NCBI GenBank assembly: GCA_024281115.1 | Contig: JAMXLI010000031.1 | Span: 1 to 32,459, forward strand | Length of the DNA stretch: 32,459 nucleotides | From: Terriglobales bacterium | GTDB lineage: Bacteria > Acidobacteriota > Terriglobia > Terriglobales > Acidobacteriaceae | Direction of reading: 5' to 3' | Shown: positions 1 through 7,622 of the stretch, piece after piece | Layout: every line of letters begins with the position of its first letter | How positions within the stretch are numbered: the stretch's first letter is position 1 | Translations under genes and position numbers: made by a program | The notes under the pieces: generated by a model | What the model was told of the DNA's origin: nothing | The model's database searches: none | What the model saw: only the letters and a program-made list of their open reading frames with translations

Positions 1-2
1 GC

Positions 3-968
<966 letters not shown>

Positions 969-978
969 TCCGCTATCG

Positions 979-995
979 CGGCGCCAAAAGCGCCG
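979..995. terminator. Possible hairpin after clpB
   Basis: CGGCGC pairs with GCGCCG across a five-base CAAAA loop, 11 bp after the clpB stop and ahead of the convergent membrane-protein gene. There is no T-run, so intrinsic termination is only a guess. It could serve either strand. Confidence 0.35.
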
Positions 996-1069
996 GCGGA
1001 CCAGATCAGGCACGCTCGCGGCTATCGGGGGCGCTGCTGAAGCGCGGTTTAAACCTGCAAGCCTGGCAT

Positions 1070-1492
1070 TCACCTTACGAATGCGGAGCGCGTCTCCGGC
1101 TGCGTAAGATAGAACCAGGCCGCAGTGCCTCCAACGACCTTGAGGCCTTCGCGGAGCAACGTCCAGAAACGGAAGTCAATCACCGCGCTCGAAACTGCTG
1201 GCACGGCGCCCATCATGAGCGCCGCTGCCAGCCCGCAGGTCAGGCGCCGGGCCCAGTTCCGCTGACCCAGCAAGCCGATGCCCGCGGCCGAGGACGCCAG
1301 CGCAGCAGCCACGAAGATGACGGGACCGCGCAATTCCAATCCCTCCAGTAAATAAGCACCCCAGGCCAGGGGCGCGCGTCCGGCGGCACTCAGCGCCGCA
1401 AGTGCAAACAGGTACGCGGACGCAAGCAGCAACGCGAGTGCAGCCGTGGTAACACCGGCCGGCCGCGGTCGCGCGTTCCCTTCTGGAATCAT
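1070..1492 (-). CDS. Small integral membrane protein, function unknown
   Basis: I do not recognise the family. The 140-residue product is very hydrophobic, with about four membrane helices (near residues 15-36, 52-72, 85-104 and a weaker one near 115-131) and short charged loops. A tail ending RSAFVR follows the last helix. The start ATG overlaps the stop of the DinB-fold gene upstream as ATGA, so it is almost certainly the last gene of a three-gene operon (FMN reductase, DinB protein, this gene) and translationally coupled. The overall shape resembles small DoxX/DUF-type membrane proteins, but no diagnostic motif is visible. The function cannot be inferred beyond a likely link with thiol/redox or stress detoxification suggested by the operon. 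Confidence 0.7.
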   Translation of the reverse strand: MIPEGNARPRPAGVTTAALALLLASAYLFALAALSAAGRAPLAWGAYLLEGLELRGPVIFVAAALASSAAGIGLLGQRNWARRLTCGLAAALMMGAVPAVSSAVIDFRFWTLLREGLKVVGGTAAWFYLTQPETRSAFVR

Positions 1493-1962
1493 TTCTCGAA
1501 CGTGCCTTGCCGTACGGCATGGATGAAGTCGGTGTACACCGGCTCGTCGCCTGCCGCCCGCATCTCGGATGCGATCTGCCCGCGGTGATACGCGGAGTGC
1601 ATCACCACGTGCATGAGAATGTCACCCGCCGTGCTGGAAAATTGCTGATCGGAGGTGTTGACGTACGTCACCGTCCTGTCCAGGCCCTCGTCGTCGAGAC
1701 CGCGGAAGATCCCCGACCAGGCGCCGCGCAAAGCTTCCGCCTGCCGGGCGGATTCAGCCAACTCCCACTCGGGCCAGACGGCGACGGGCTGCGGCTGTGC
1801 CAGTATGCGGCTGCGCCACACCCATTCCGTGGCGACGATGTGGGCCAGCAGCCGGCGCACCCGCTCTGTGGGATAGCGGGCAGACGCGAGCGCGCTCGCG
1901 ACCTCGAGGTTGGCCCAATCGTCGTAACGAAACAGACGCTGCAGGTGCGCAAGGTGGGTCAT
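1489..1962 (-). CDS. DinB-family metal-binding four-helix protein
   Basis: This 157-residue protein has the DinB/YfiT four-helix-bundle fold. Family members bind one divalent metal through three histidines, and some act as thiol-dependent S-transferases or hydrolases. Here the likely ligands are H41 (in LLAHI), H122 and H126 (in MHSAYHRGQIA), which is the usual spacing. The N-terminus (LQRLFRYDDWANLEVASAL) matches the typical first helix with a conserved W and N. Length is normal. Both ends overlap neighbours by 4 bp (ATGA junctions), which places it in the middle of a coupled operon with an FMN reductase before and a membrane protein after. The substrate cannot be told from sequence. The family call is firm and the reaction is unknown. 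Confidence 0.88.
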   Translation of the reverse strand: MTHLAHLQRLFRYDDWANLEVASALASARYPTERVRRLLAHIVATEWVWRSRILAQPQPVAVWPEWELAESARQAEALRGAWSGIFRGLDDEGLDRTVTYVNTSDQQFSSTAGDILMHVVMHSAYHRGQIASEMRAAGDEPVYTDFIHAVRQGTFEK

Positions 1963-2576
1963 TGCGCGTGCACATCGGCGGAAGCCACGGCGATTCCCTG
2001 CCGCATCAGCCGTTCCAGGGTAACTCCCGGGCAGACCGCATGGTGCAGATAGTTCATCAGGTTGGTGGCAACCGTGCGGATCAGCTTATCGACGTTAGGA
2101 TCCAGAATGTGGCCTTGCGCGTCGAACACCTTCTGCACATTGGCTACCGACACCGGCAGGGGAAGCACGATGCCGCCCACATGAGCGCAGATGCTGCGCA
2201 ATTGCTCCAGCGACTTGATGGCGCCGATGGAGCCGGCGGCCACACCCAGCAAAGCGATTGGCTTGCCGTTGAGCACCGAGGGAAACCCAAGATTCTCGAT
2301 CACCAGTTTGATCACGCTGGAGATGCTGCCGTGGTATTCGGGCGTGGCCAGCACTACCCCGGTAGCTTCACGAACTTGTTCCTGCAGCTTGCGCGTAACG
2401 GCTGAGTTGGGGTCGGCGCCGGGCAGAGGCAGGTTCAGCTCTCCCGGGTTCACCACCTCGACCCTGGCACCCTCCTTCTTCAGTTCGTCTACCACCAGCG
2501 CGGAGGCCATGCTGGTGTAGTTGTTCGGACGAGCGCTGCCGTTGATCACCACGATGCGAATGCCGGAAGACGTCAT
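1959..2576 (-). CDS. NAD(P)H-dependent FMN reductase / flavodoxin-like oxidoreductase
   Basis: A 205-residue flavodoxin-fold reductase of the FMN_red family (SsuE/ChrR/YieF relatives), which uses NAD(P)H to reduce FMN, quinones or other acceptors in the cytosol. The N-terminal strand and phosphate loop are clear (IRIVVINGSARPNNYTS, residues 6-22). The flavin-contact segment TPEYHGSISSVIK (about residues 78-90) corresponds to the family's PEYN(G/H)S motif, followed by LNGKPIALLGVAAGSIGA. It is the first gene of a minus-strand operon and has a good ribosome site (AAGGAG about 9 bases before the ATG). The C-terminal extension of about 35 residues (YLHHAVCPGVTLERLM) is longer than in SsuE. The physiological substrate is unknown. 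Confidence 0.88.
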   Translation of the reverse strand: MTSSGIRIVVINGSARPNNYTSMASALVVDELKKEGARVEVVNPGELNLPLPGADPNSAVTRKLQEQVREATGVVLATPEYHGSISSVIKLVIENLGFPSVLNGKPIALLGVAAGSIGAIKSLEQLRSICAHVGGIVLPLPVSVANVQKVFDAQGHILDPNVDKLIRTVATNLMNYLHHAVCPGVTLERLMRQGIAVASADVHAQ

Positions 2577-2765
2577 GCAGTTGATCTCCTTGGAGAAAGA
2601 GCCGGCGGGCTGTGCGCCCAGCCAGGGCCGCAGTAGAACAACCGGTTAGATTCCATGCTGGGTCGCCGGATTCAAGCCACGGAACCGGCCAGCGGCATAG
2701 CTGGCCAGGCGCCAGTTGCCAACCCCTGCAGAGCCAGCCGCGTCTGATGATTCGGGAGAATTGCC

Positions 2766-3017
2766 ATGCCAACGAAAAGCAGATCGTCGCGCAGCCGGTC
2801 GTCGCGCAGCTCGTCGTCGCACCGCTCCAGTTCGCGGAAGAAGTCCGGCGGCCGCAAGTATGGGAAGAAAGCGCAGGAGGAAGTACGTACCGAGATGCAC
2901 CACATGAAATCGGGCAAGCATCCGGTGAAAAACCGCAAACAGGCGATCGCGATTGGCCTGTCGAAGGCGCGGCGGAAAGGCGCCAAGGTGCCGCGCAAGA
3001 GCTCGCGGTCGAAATAA
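2766..3017 (+). CDS. Small Ser/Arg/Lys-rich basic protein with a DUF6496-like C-terminus
   Basis: An 83-residue, extremely basic protein. Residues 3-25 are almost purely Ser and Arg with some Lys and His. The second half contains EMHHMKSGKHPVKNRKQAIA and then GLSKARRKGAKVP, a pattern I associate with small DUF6496-type proteins (KQAIAIGLSKARRAG is the recognisable core). A GGGAG ribosome site sits 6 bases before the ATG. The gene stands alone between divergent and convergent neighbours. The composition suggests nucleic-acid binding or nucleoid association, but that is inference from charge only. Overlapping frames of similar length on both strands are ruled out by their unstructured composition and poorer start sites. 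Confidence 0.75.
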   Translation: MPTKSRSSRSRSSRSSSSHRSSSRKKSGGRKYGKKAQEEVRTEMHHMKSGKHPVKNRKQAIAIGLSKARRKGAKVPRKSSRSK

Positions 3018-3080
3018 AACGCTGCCCGAAGCGGCGAACTGCTAGAGGTTGCTGTCGCGAGGCAAGGCGGGAGTCCCGCT

Positions 3081-3749
3081 TTATCCCCGCTCGAAGGCGT
3101 GCTTCTGGTCCAGGGCCTCCAGGGCGCGCTTCATCTCGCCTTCAATCTCCTCCGATTGCTGCAGCAGCGCCGGTGTAGCCGCGGCATGTTCGCCATCGAT
3201 CGCGAACAGGTGCGTCATCGTGCCGGCCGCGGCCAGCACGCGCTGCGCGTCTGATTCCAGGTAGAGCAGGTCCACCGGGTCGGTGAGCCAGCACTTCCCC
3301 GCTGCCAGGCGCTCGTGCCAGAAGACCTTGCGGCGCAAGAACCGGGCCAATTCCTCCTCGCCGGCGTGGCCGAAACTCCACTTGTTGCGTTTGAAATCGT
3401 AGTGCCGGCTGGAGAACGCAATGGGCAGTAGCTTGGGCGATTTCAGGAACTCGAGCTGCCGCGTGTCGGCTTCTTTGCGCAGAGCATTAATGACCGGCCC
3501 CTCGGTGTCGCCGGGTTCCAGCGAGAGCAGCACCTCGCGGACGGTCTGCGTCAGGTTCACCGCCACCGGCGCGTGCAATCCATCCGTGGCTTCCACGCGG
3601 ATATCGCCGTGCAGCACAAAGAAGTCCGCACCCGAGGTGGAGCGATGAAAAGGCCATTTGAGCTCGAAGGAAAGCGGCAGGCCGGCGAGCGTGACATAGA
3701 GTTTGCGGGGCGGGCTGATCATAGGAGCGTCGAGGGAGCGCACGTGCAT
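3081..3749 (-). CDS. Conserved-looking protein of unknown function, 222 residues
   Basis: I do not recognise this protein. It is soluble, without a signal peptide or membrane segment. The N-terminal half looks like beta strands (KLYVTLAGLPLSFELKWPF, FFVLHGDIRVEA). The C-terminal half is helical and charged, ending in a likely coiled coil (EEIEGEMKRALEALDQKHA). A central stretch SRHYDFKRNKWSFGHAGEEE is rich in aromatic and charged residues and may be functional. Codon use matches the neighbours. The start at 3749 follows a TTAAAA-like stretch. A second ATG in frame at 3722 (MISPPRKLYVT) is an equally plausible start. It is transcribed alone, convergent with the small basic protein. Confidence 0.65.
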   Translation of the reverse strand: MHVRSLDAPMISPPRKLYVTLAGLPLSFELKWPFHRSTSGADFFVLHGDIRVEATDGLHAPVAVNLTQTVREVLLSLEPGDTEGPVINALRKEADTRQLEFLKSPKLLPIAFSSRHYDFKRNKWSFGHAGEEELARFLRRKVFWHERLAAGKCWLTDPVDLLYLESDAQRVLAAAGTMTHLFAIDGEHAAATPALLQQSEEIEGEMKRALEALDQKHAFERG

Positions 3750-4219
3750 TTTAATGGGCCAAGGCGACGGACGGAAGCCGCGCGCATCCTGGGGACCGGG
3801 GCCCGCGGTTGGAGAGGGCGCGCGCCCTGGCGGTACGTCCCACTTTCCAGCCGGCGCAAGCCGCTTGCGCTCGCGCCAGACCGCGTGACGGCCAAGACCT
3901 GGCCAGGCTCTCCCACATGTAACAAGTTAGATTCGCTGCGGTGGCCGCTGCACTCCCGGCCAGGCGCGGGGCTGCTTTTACCACTCGTTACATCTTCGGT
4001 TCAGCTCGCGTCAGCCGCCCTCCCGAGTCTAGCGATGGACAAAGTATCCCACTATCGCGATAGCCGATTGATCAACCGGGGCAGTTTGAGTGCCGCGGAG
4101 GCGCAATTTCAGCCAGCGGATCCCATTGATTACTCTCCAGGTACCGCCCGCGCCGCAGCCACGAGGCCAGGTTCGGCTTCCCACTTCCAGAGCGCCGCGG
4201 CTGTGCTTTAATCGGCGCC
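3750..4219. other. Long non-coding stretch before rsmG
   Basis: These 470 bases between the 222-residue protein and rsmG hold no frame with convincing codon use. I see no tRNA or repeat. Two small points stand out. One is a perfect 12-bp palindrome, CTATCGCGATAG at 4052-4063. The other is an inverted pair, ATGTAAC (3917-3923) and GTTACAT (3987-3993), separated by 63 bases. Promoters for both flanking genes must lie here. Confidence 0.5.
4207..4212 (+). promoter_or_regulatory. Possible -10 element (TTTAAT) close to the rsmG start
   Basis: TTTAAT ends 7 bases before the GTG start codon. A transcript started from it would begin at or next to the GTG, with no room for a ribosome site, and no Shine-Dalgarno sequence is visible. 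The matching -35 (CTTCCA, 4184-4189) is poor. Confidence 0.3.
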
Positions 4220-4924
4220 GTGCAGGAGCGCCGCATCGCCGAATTGCTGCAGCCGTTTTTGCGCGGCGCTTCCCTTCCCGGCGCGGCCCTGACCCAGTTT
4301 GCTGTTTACCTGGAGCTGCTGCAGCGCTGGAACGCCCGCATCAACCTGACGGCGGTGCGCTCCGCGGAACATATCGTATCACGACATTTCGGCGAATCTC
4401 TGTTTTTGGCTACCCGCCTCTTCCCCTCCCCGCACGCCGGCCCCGCGACCTCGCTCCCTCGGTTGCGCCAGGCGCTGGACCTCGGCTCGGGCGCCGGCTT
4501 CCCCGGCCTGCCACTGAAAATCTACTGCCCGCCGCTCGCCCTGACGCTGGTGGAGGCCAACCAGAAGAAAGCTATATTTCTCCGCGAAGCGGTCCGACGG
4601 CTCGATCTGCGCGGCGCCGACGTTTATGCCGGCCGTGCTGAGCAGTTGGCGCCAACACCGGCTGCGCCGACAGCTCTGGCGCCCGCCGCGGCCGATCTGG
4701 TCACGCTGCGGGCCGTGGAACGTTTTGAGGACTCGGTAAGCACGGCAGCGCGCCTGGTCGCACCCGGCGGACTCCTGGCCCTGTTGATCGGCGAACGTCA
4801 GGCCTCGGGCCTGGCGCTTCGGTGGCCGCGCTTCGCCTGGTCTGAGCCGGAGCGTATTCCAGAGTCGCGTGAGCGGGTAATCGCAATCGGCAAGAATCAG
4901 GAGAGGGAAGAATCAGCCTTGTAA
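4220..4924 (+). CDS. rsmG: 16S rRNA (guanine-N7) methyltransferase RsmG (GidB)
   Basis: RsmG methylates N7 of G527 (E. coli numbering) of 16S rRNA using SAM. Loss of the enzyme gives low-level streptomycin resistance in several bacteria. Family marks seen are WNARINLTAV (residues 37-46), the RHFGESLFL segment (55-63), the SAM-binding loop LDLGSGAGFPGLPLK (86-100), the acidic strand end LVEANQKKAIFL, and the later motif LVTLRAVERF. At 234 residues it is slightly longer than E. coli RsmG owing to a short Pro/Ala-rich insertion near residues 69-80 and another near 140-152. The start is GTG. It precedes parA-parB, the gene order often found near replication origins, although mnmG is not present here. 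Confidence 0.93.
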   Translation: MQERRIAELLQPFLRGASLPGAALTQFAVYLELLQRWNARINLTAVRSAEHIVSRHFGESLFLATRLFPSPHAGPATSLPRLRQALDLGSGAGFPGLPLKIYCPPLALTLVEANQKKAIFLREAVRRLDLRGADVYAGRAEQLAPTPAAPTALAPAAADLVTLRAVERFEDSVSTAARLVAPGGLLALLIGERQASGLALRWPRFAWSEPERIPESRERVIAIGKNQEREESAL

Positions 4925-5059
4925 CAAGTGGGAGATGGGAGGCCGATTCAATGCCTGCAGGACGTTGCTAGCACCAAATTGATCGCCATGTCCGGCTTGA
5001 GTGGGCAAATCCGACAAGCCGGTTTTCGATAGGCCATATTGCAACAGGGAAGCGGGCGA

Positions 5060-5075
5060 TGTTCCACGTGGAACC
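5060..5075. promoter_or_regulatory. parS site 1
   Basis: GTTCCACGTGGAAC is a perfect 14-bp palindrome (5061-5074), flanked T...C. It differs from the Bacillus-type GTTTCACGTGAAAC only at one symmetric position and is the form known from Pseudomonas-type parS. ParB encoded about 1.6 kb downstream is the expected ligand. Confidence 0.9.
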
Positions 5076-5230
5076 TTGGTTCGCGCGATAGCGCCGATTT
5101 ACCACGTCGAAGACGCGAGGATCGCGAACCGCAGTACGAGGTACGCTGAAGGCCGCGTCGAGTGCCTGCGGCATCTCAGAGAGGGTTTCTCTACCGAGTG
5201 CGCAATCACAGGAGCTACACGTCCGCGAAA

Positions 5231-5246
5231 AGTTCCACGTGGAACA
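5231..5246. promoter_or_regulatory. parS site 2
   Basis: A second perfect GTTCCACGTGGAAC palindrome (5232-5245), flanked A...A, identical to site 1. Two copies just upstream of parA support the ParAB assignment and suggest a ParB-nucleation region that could also dampen parA transcription. Confidence 0.9.
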
Positions 5247-5344
5247 TTTGCGATTAACAGCTCCGGCACGCAAGCCACAAGCGGGTTCGCCGCAGTTTCT
5301 GACCGGTTTTCATCGGCATTCTGAATTTGCACAGCGATTCGCAA

Positions 5345-5374
5345 TTGCAACCCCCATCCTGGGTTCGCTAATCT
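5345..5374 (+). promoter_or_regulatory. Candidate parA promoter
   Basis: TTGCAA (5345-5350) and TAATCT (5369-5374) are separated by 18 bases. Transcription would begin near 5381, giving a leader of about 27 bases. No clear ribosome site precedes the parA ATG. Confidence 0.35.
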
Positions 5375-5407
5375 CAGCCTCAGCTCAGCGATTTTTCCTC
5401 ACAATTC

Positions 5408-6583
5408 ATGGGACGCGTCATCGCGGTTGCCAACCAAAAGGGTGGCGTAGGGAAGACCACTACGTCCATCAACCTGGCATCGTCTTTCGCCGCTGCCGAG
5501 ATCAACACGCTGCTGGTGGATTGCGATCCGCAATCCAATGCTTCGAGCGGGCTGGGCTTCGCCAAGGACCCGGAACGCCTCAGCACCTACGATCTGCTGA
5601 TGGGTGCGGCCAGCGCGGAAGAGTGCCTGCAAAAACCCGACCTGGAGCAGCTCTGGGTCATTCCCGCGCACAAGAACCTGATCGGGGCCAACCTGGAGCT
5701 GGTAGGAGCCGACAACCGGGAATTCCGGCTGCGCACTGCGCTTGAGCCCCTGCGCGAGCGTTTTCCTTTTATCGTGCTCGATTGTCCCCCCGCGCTTGAC
5801 CTTCTGACCCTGAACGCGCTGGTAGCCGCCGACGCGGTCCTCATACCCATGCAGGCGGAGTATTTTGCGCTCGAGGGCGTGAGCGAACTGCTCGATACCG
5901 TGGAGCGTATCCGGCAGAGCTTCAATCCTGCGCTCGAGATCGAGGGTGTCGTGCTCACCATGTTCGACGAGCGCACCAACCTGGCGCAGCAGGTGGCGGC
6001 GGAGCTGAAGAAGTATTTCGGCGAGAAGCTCTGCGCCACCTCCATTCCGCGCAATATCCGGGTTGCCGAGGCGCCCAGTCACGGCAAGCCCGTGCTGCAG
6101 TACGACGTGCGTTCGCGCGGCGCAGAAAGCTACATCCGGCTCGCCAAGGAACTGATGGAAATCGAGGTGCGGCGGCGCGGCGAGAGGGCAGACGCTGACG
6201 AGGGAAGCGTTGTGCCGGACCACGCGGCCACTGACCTGACTGCGGGCGACGCTGGACCAGAACTCACGCCCGAGCCTGCGATGGGCATAGAGCCGCCGGA
6301 CGAGCCAGCCGTGGTGGAGGAAGCACCTTCGGCAGGCGATCTCTCCGGCGCCGTGCGCGAGCAAGAGCCCGCTGCAGAGGCGGGTGCCGAGCCGGCCGCA
6401 GCGGTGGCCGACGCTCACCCAATTACCGCCACCTTGGTCCCCCAAGCTCGGACGCCTTTATGTGGCCAGCCTCCGGTCCAGCCCGGCGCGCCCGCCGCAT
6501 CGGCCCCGCACCCGATGGCGTCCGATTACGACGACCTGCTGGTGTGCGAGATGAACCAGGAAAGTAACCCCATCGCGGTCTGA
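5408..6583 (+). CDS. parA: Chromosome-partitioning ATPase ParA (Soj) with a long C-terminal tail
   Basis: ParA binds DNA as an ATP dimer and is released by ParB, moving parS-bound origins apart. The deviant Walker A motif is intact (KGGVGKTT, residues 11-18, with signature K11). Walker A' follows (LLVDCDPQSNAS, 35-46), then Walker B (FIVLDCPP, 121-128). The ATPase core ends near residue 255, which is the normal Soj size. A further 136 residues follow, rich in Ala, Pro and Glu, without predicted fold, and ending in an acidic peptide (SDYDDLLVCEMNQE, 372-385). Family members usually lack such a tail. The gene sits 57 bases ahead of parB and below two parS sites. The tail uses the same base composition as the core, so there is no sign of recent fusion. 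Confidence 0.94.
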   Translation: MGRVIAVANQKGGVGKTTTSINLASSFAAAEINTLLVDCDPQSNASSGLGFAKDPERLSTYDLLMGAASAEECLQKPDLEQLWVIPAHKNLIGANLELVGADNREFRLRTALEPLRERFPFIVLDCPPALDLLTLNALVAADAVLIPMQAEYFALEGVSELLDTVERIRQSFNPALEIEGVVLTMFDERTNLAQQVAAELKKYFGEKLCATSIPRNIRVAEAPSHGKPVLQYDVRSRGAESYIRLAKELMEIEVRRRGERADADEGSVVPDHAATDLTAGDAGPELTPEPAMGIEPPDEPAVVEEAPSAGDLSGAVREQEPAAEAGAEPAAAVADAHPITATLVPQARTPLCGQPPVQPGAPAASAPHPMASDYDDLLVCEMNQESNPIAV

Positions 6584-6640
6584 GTTTCGCCCCGGATGGG
6601 CCATAACAATGGGTAACTTATTGGTTAACAGGGGAGGAGC

Positions 6641-7591
6641 ATGACAATCACGCCTACGACACCGGCGGCACCGGCTGCGGAAAAACGCAAGGCGCTGGGC
6701 AGGGGACTGGAATCGCTGCTACCGGGAGGTGCGCGGCCCTTGGTGAGTCCGCCACCCCGGACGGTTGCGCCCCTTCCGCCGCCGGATCCCGCGCCGGCCG
6801 CCAGCGGGGAAGGGTTGCGCGAGCTGGCCATCGCCGCCATCGATCGCAACCCCTACCAGACGCGGCAGCGCCTGGACGAAGCCGCGCTGGAGGAACTGGC
6901 GGCCTCCATCCGCGCCTCCGGGGTGGTGCAACCTATCGTGGTGCGACCTATCGCAGGGGGCCGCTTCCAGCTCATCGCCGGGCAGCGCCGCTGGGAAGCG
7001 TCGCAGCGGGCGGGGAAGAGCACGGTGCCGGCGCTGGTGCGCCAGGTCTCCGACCAGCAGGCAATGGAGATGACCATCGTCGAGAACCTGCAGCGGCGCG
7101 ACCTGGCCACCATGGAACAGGCGCGCGCCTTCGAGCGCCTGGGCCGCGACTTCGGCATGACCCAGGAGCAGATGGCGCAGCGCACCGGTATTGACCGCAC
7201 AACCGTCTCCAATTTCGTCCGCTTGCTGAAGCTGCCGGTGGAGGTGCAGGCGCTGGTCGAAGAAGACAAACTCAGCTTTGGACACGCCAAGGTGCTGCTC
7301 TCGCTGCCCACTGCTGAGATCCAGGTGAAGGTCGCGCACAAGGTGGTGGAGAACGAACTCAGCGTGCGCGCGCTGGAAGAGCTGATCTTCGCCATGGAGC
7401 ATCCGGCGGACAAACCCGCCAGGACGCAGGTCCTCGATCCTAATGTGCGCGATGCGCAGATGGAGTTGGAGCGCTCACTGGGCGTGCGGGTGCAGATCAA
7501 GGACCGCAACGGCAGGGGCAAGATCCTGATCGAGTACAAGTCTCTGGAGGATTTCGACCGCGTGGTGGCGGCGCTCGGCGGCAAGAACTGA
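6641..7591 (+). CDS. parB: Chromosome-partitioning protein ParB (Spo0J)
   Basis: ParB is the CTP-dependent DNA clamp that loads at parS and spreads. All parts are present in 316 residues. The N-terminal ParA-stimulating peptide contains RKALGRGLESLLP (16-28). A Pro-rich linker leads to the CTPase domain with RNPYQTR (69-75), the C-motif GQRRWEA (114-120) and ENLQRRDL (148-155). The helix-turn-helix is MTQEQMAQRTGIDRTTVSNF (173-192), and a C-terminal dimerisation domain ends the protein. The usual GERR of the C-motif reads GQRR here. The start is fixed by a strong GGGGAGGAG ribosome site immediately before the ATG. Two matching parS sites lie upstream of parA, so the system appears complete and chromosomal. 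Confidence 0.95.
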   Translation: MTITPTTPAAPAAEKRKALGRGLESLLPGGARPLVSPPPRTVAPLPPPDPAPAASGEGLRELAIAAIDRNPYQTRQRLDEAALEELAASIRASGVVQPIVVRPIAGGRFQLIAGQRRWEASQRAGKSTVPALVRQVSDQQAMEMTIVENLQRRDLATMEQARAFERLGRDFGMTQEQMAQRTGIDRTTVSNFVRLLKLPVEVQALVEEDKLSFGHAKVLLSLPTAEIQVKVAHKVVENELSVRALEELIFAMEHPADKPARTQVLDPNVRDAQMELERSLGVRVQIKDRNGRGKILIEYKSLEDFDRVVAALGGKN

Positions 7592-7622
7592 AAGACCGCG
7601 GGAAGGCGCTGCCGCCCCTGTT

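Larger units (their letters stand above)
4925..5407. other. parA leader / centromere-like region
   Basis: A 483-base gap without a believable gene that carries two parS palindromes 157 bases apart and the likely parA promoter. An inverted pair GGTTCGCG / CGCGAACC lies between the two parS sites. I looked for DnaA boxes (TTATCCACA and near forms) and found none, so this is not clearly an origin. Confidence 0.6.

Noticed and set aside
1046-1055. GGTTTAAACC palindrome near the clpB end
   Set aside because: Short and isolated, with no partner repeat nearby; likely chance or part of a degraded intergenic repeat.
2612-3178. A 188-codon plus-strand frame over the small basic protein
   Set aside because: It overlaps the better-supported 83-residue gene in another phase and has no ribosome site or domain.
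4925-5407. Replication origin next to parAB
   Set aside because: No DnaA-box cluster or AT-rich unwinding stretch is visible; proximity to rsmG-parAB alone is not enough.
5399-6445. A 348-codon minus-strand frame
   Set aside because: Antisense to parA; starts within the Ala/Pro tail and has no domain.
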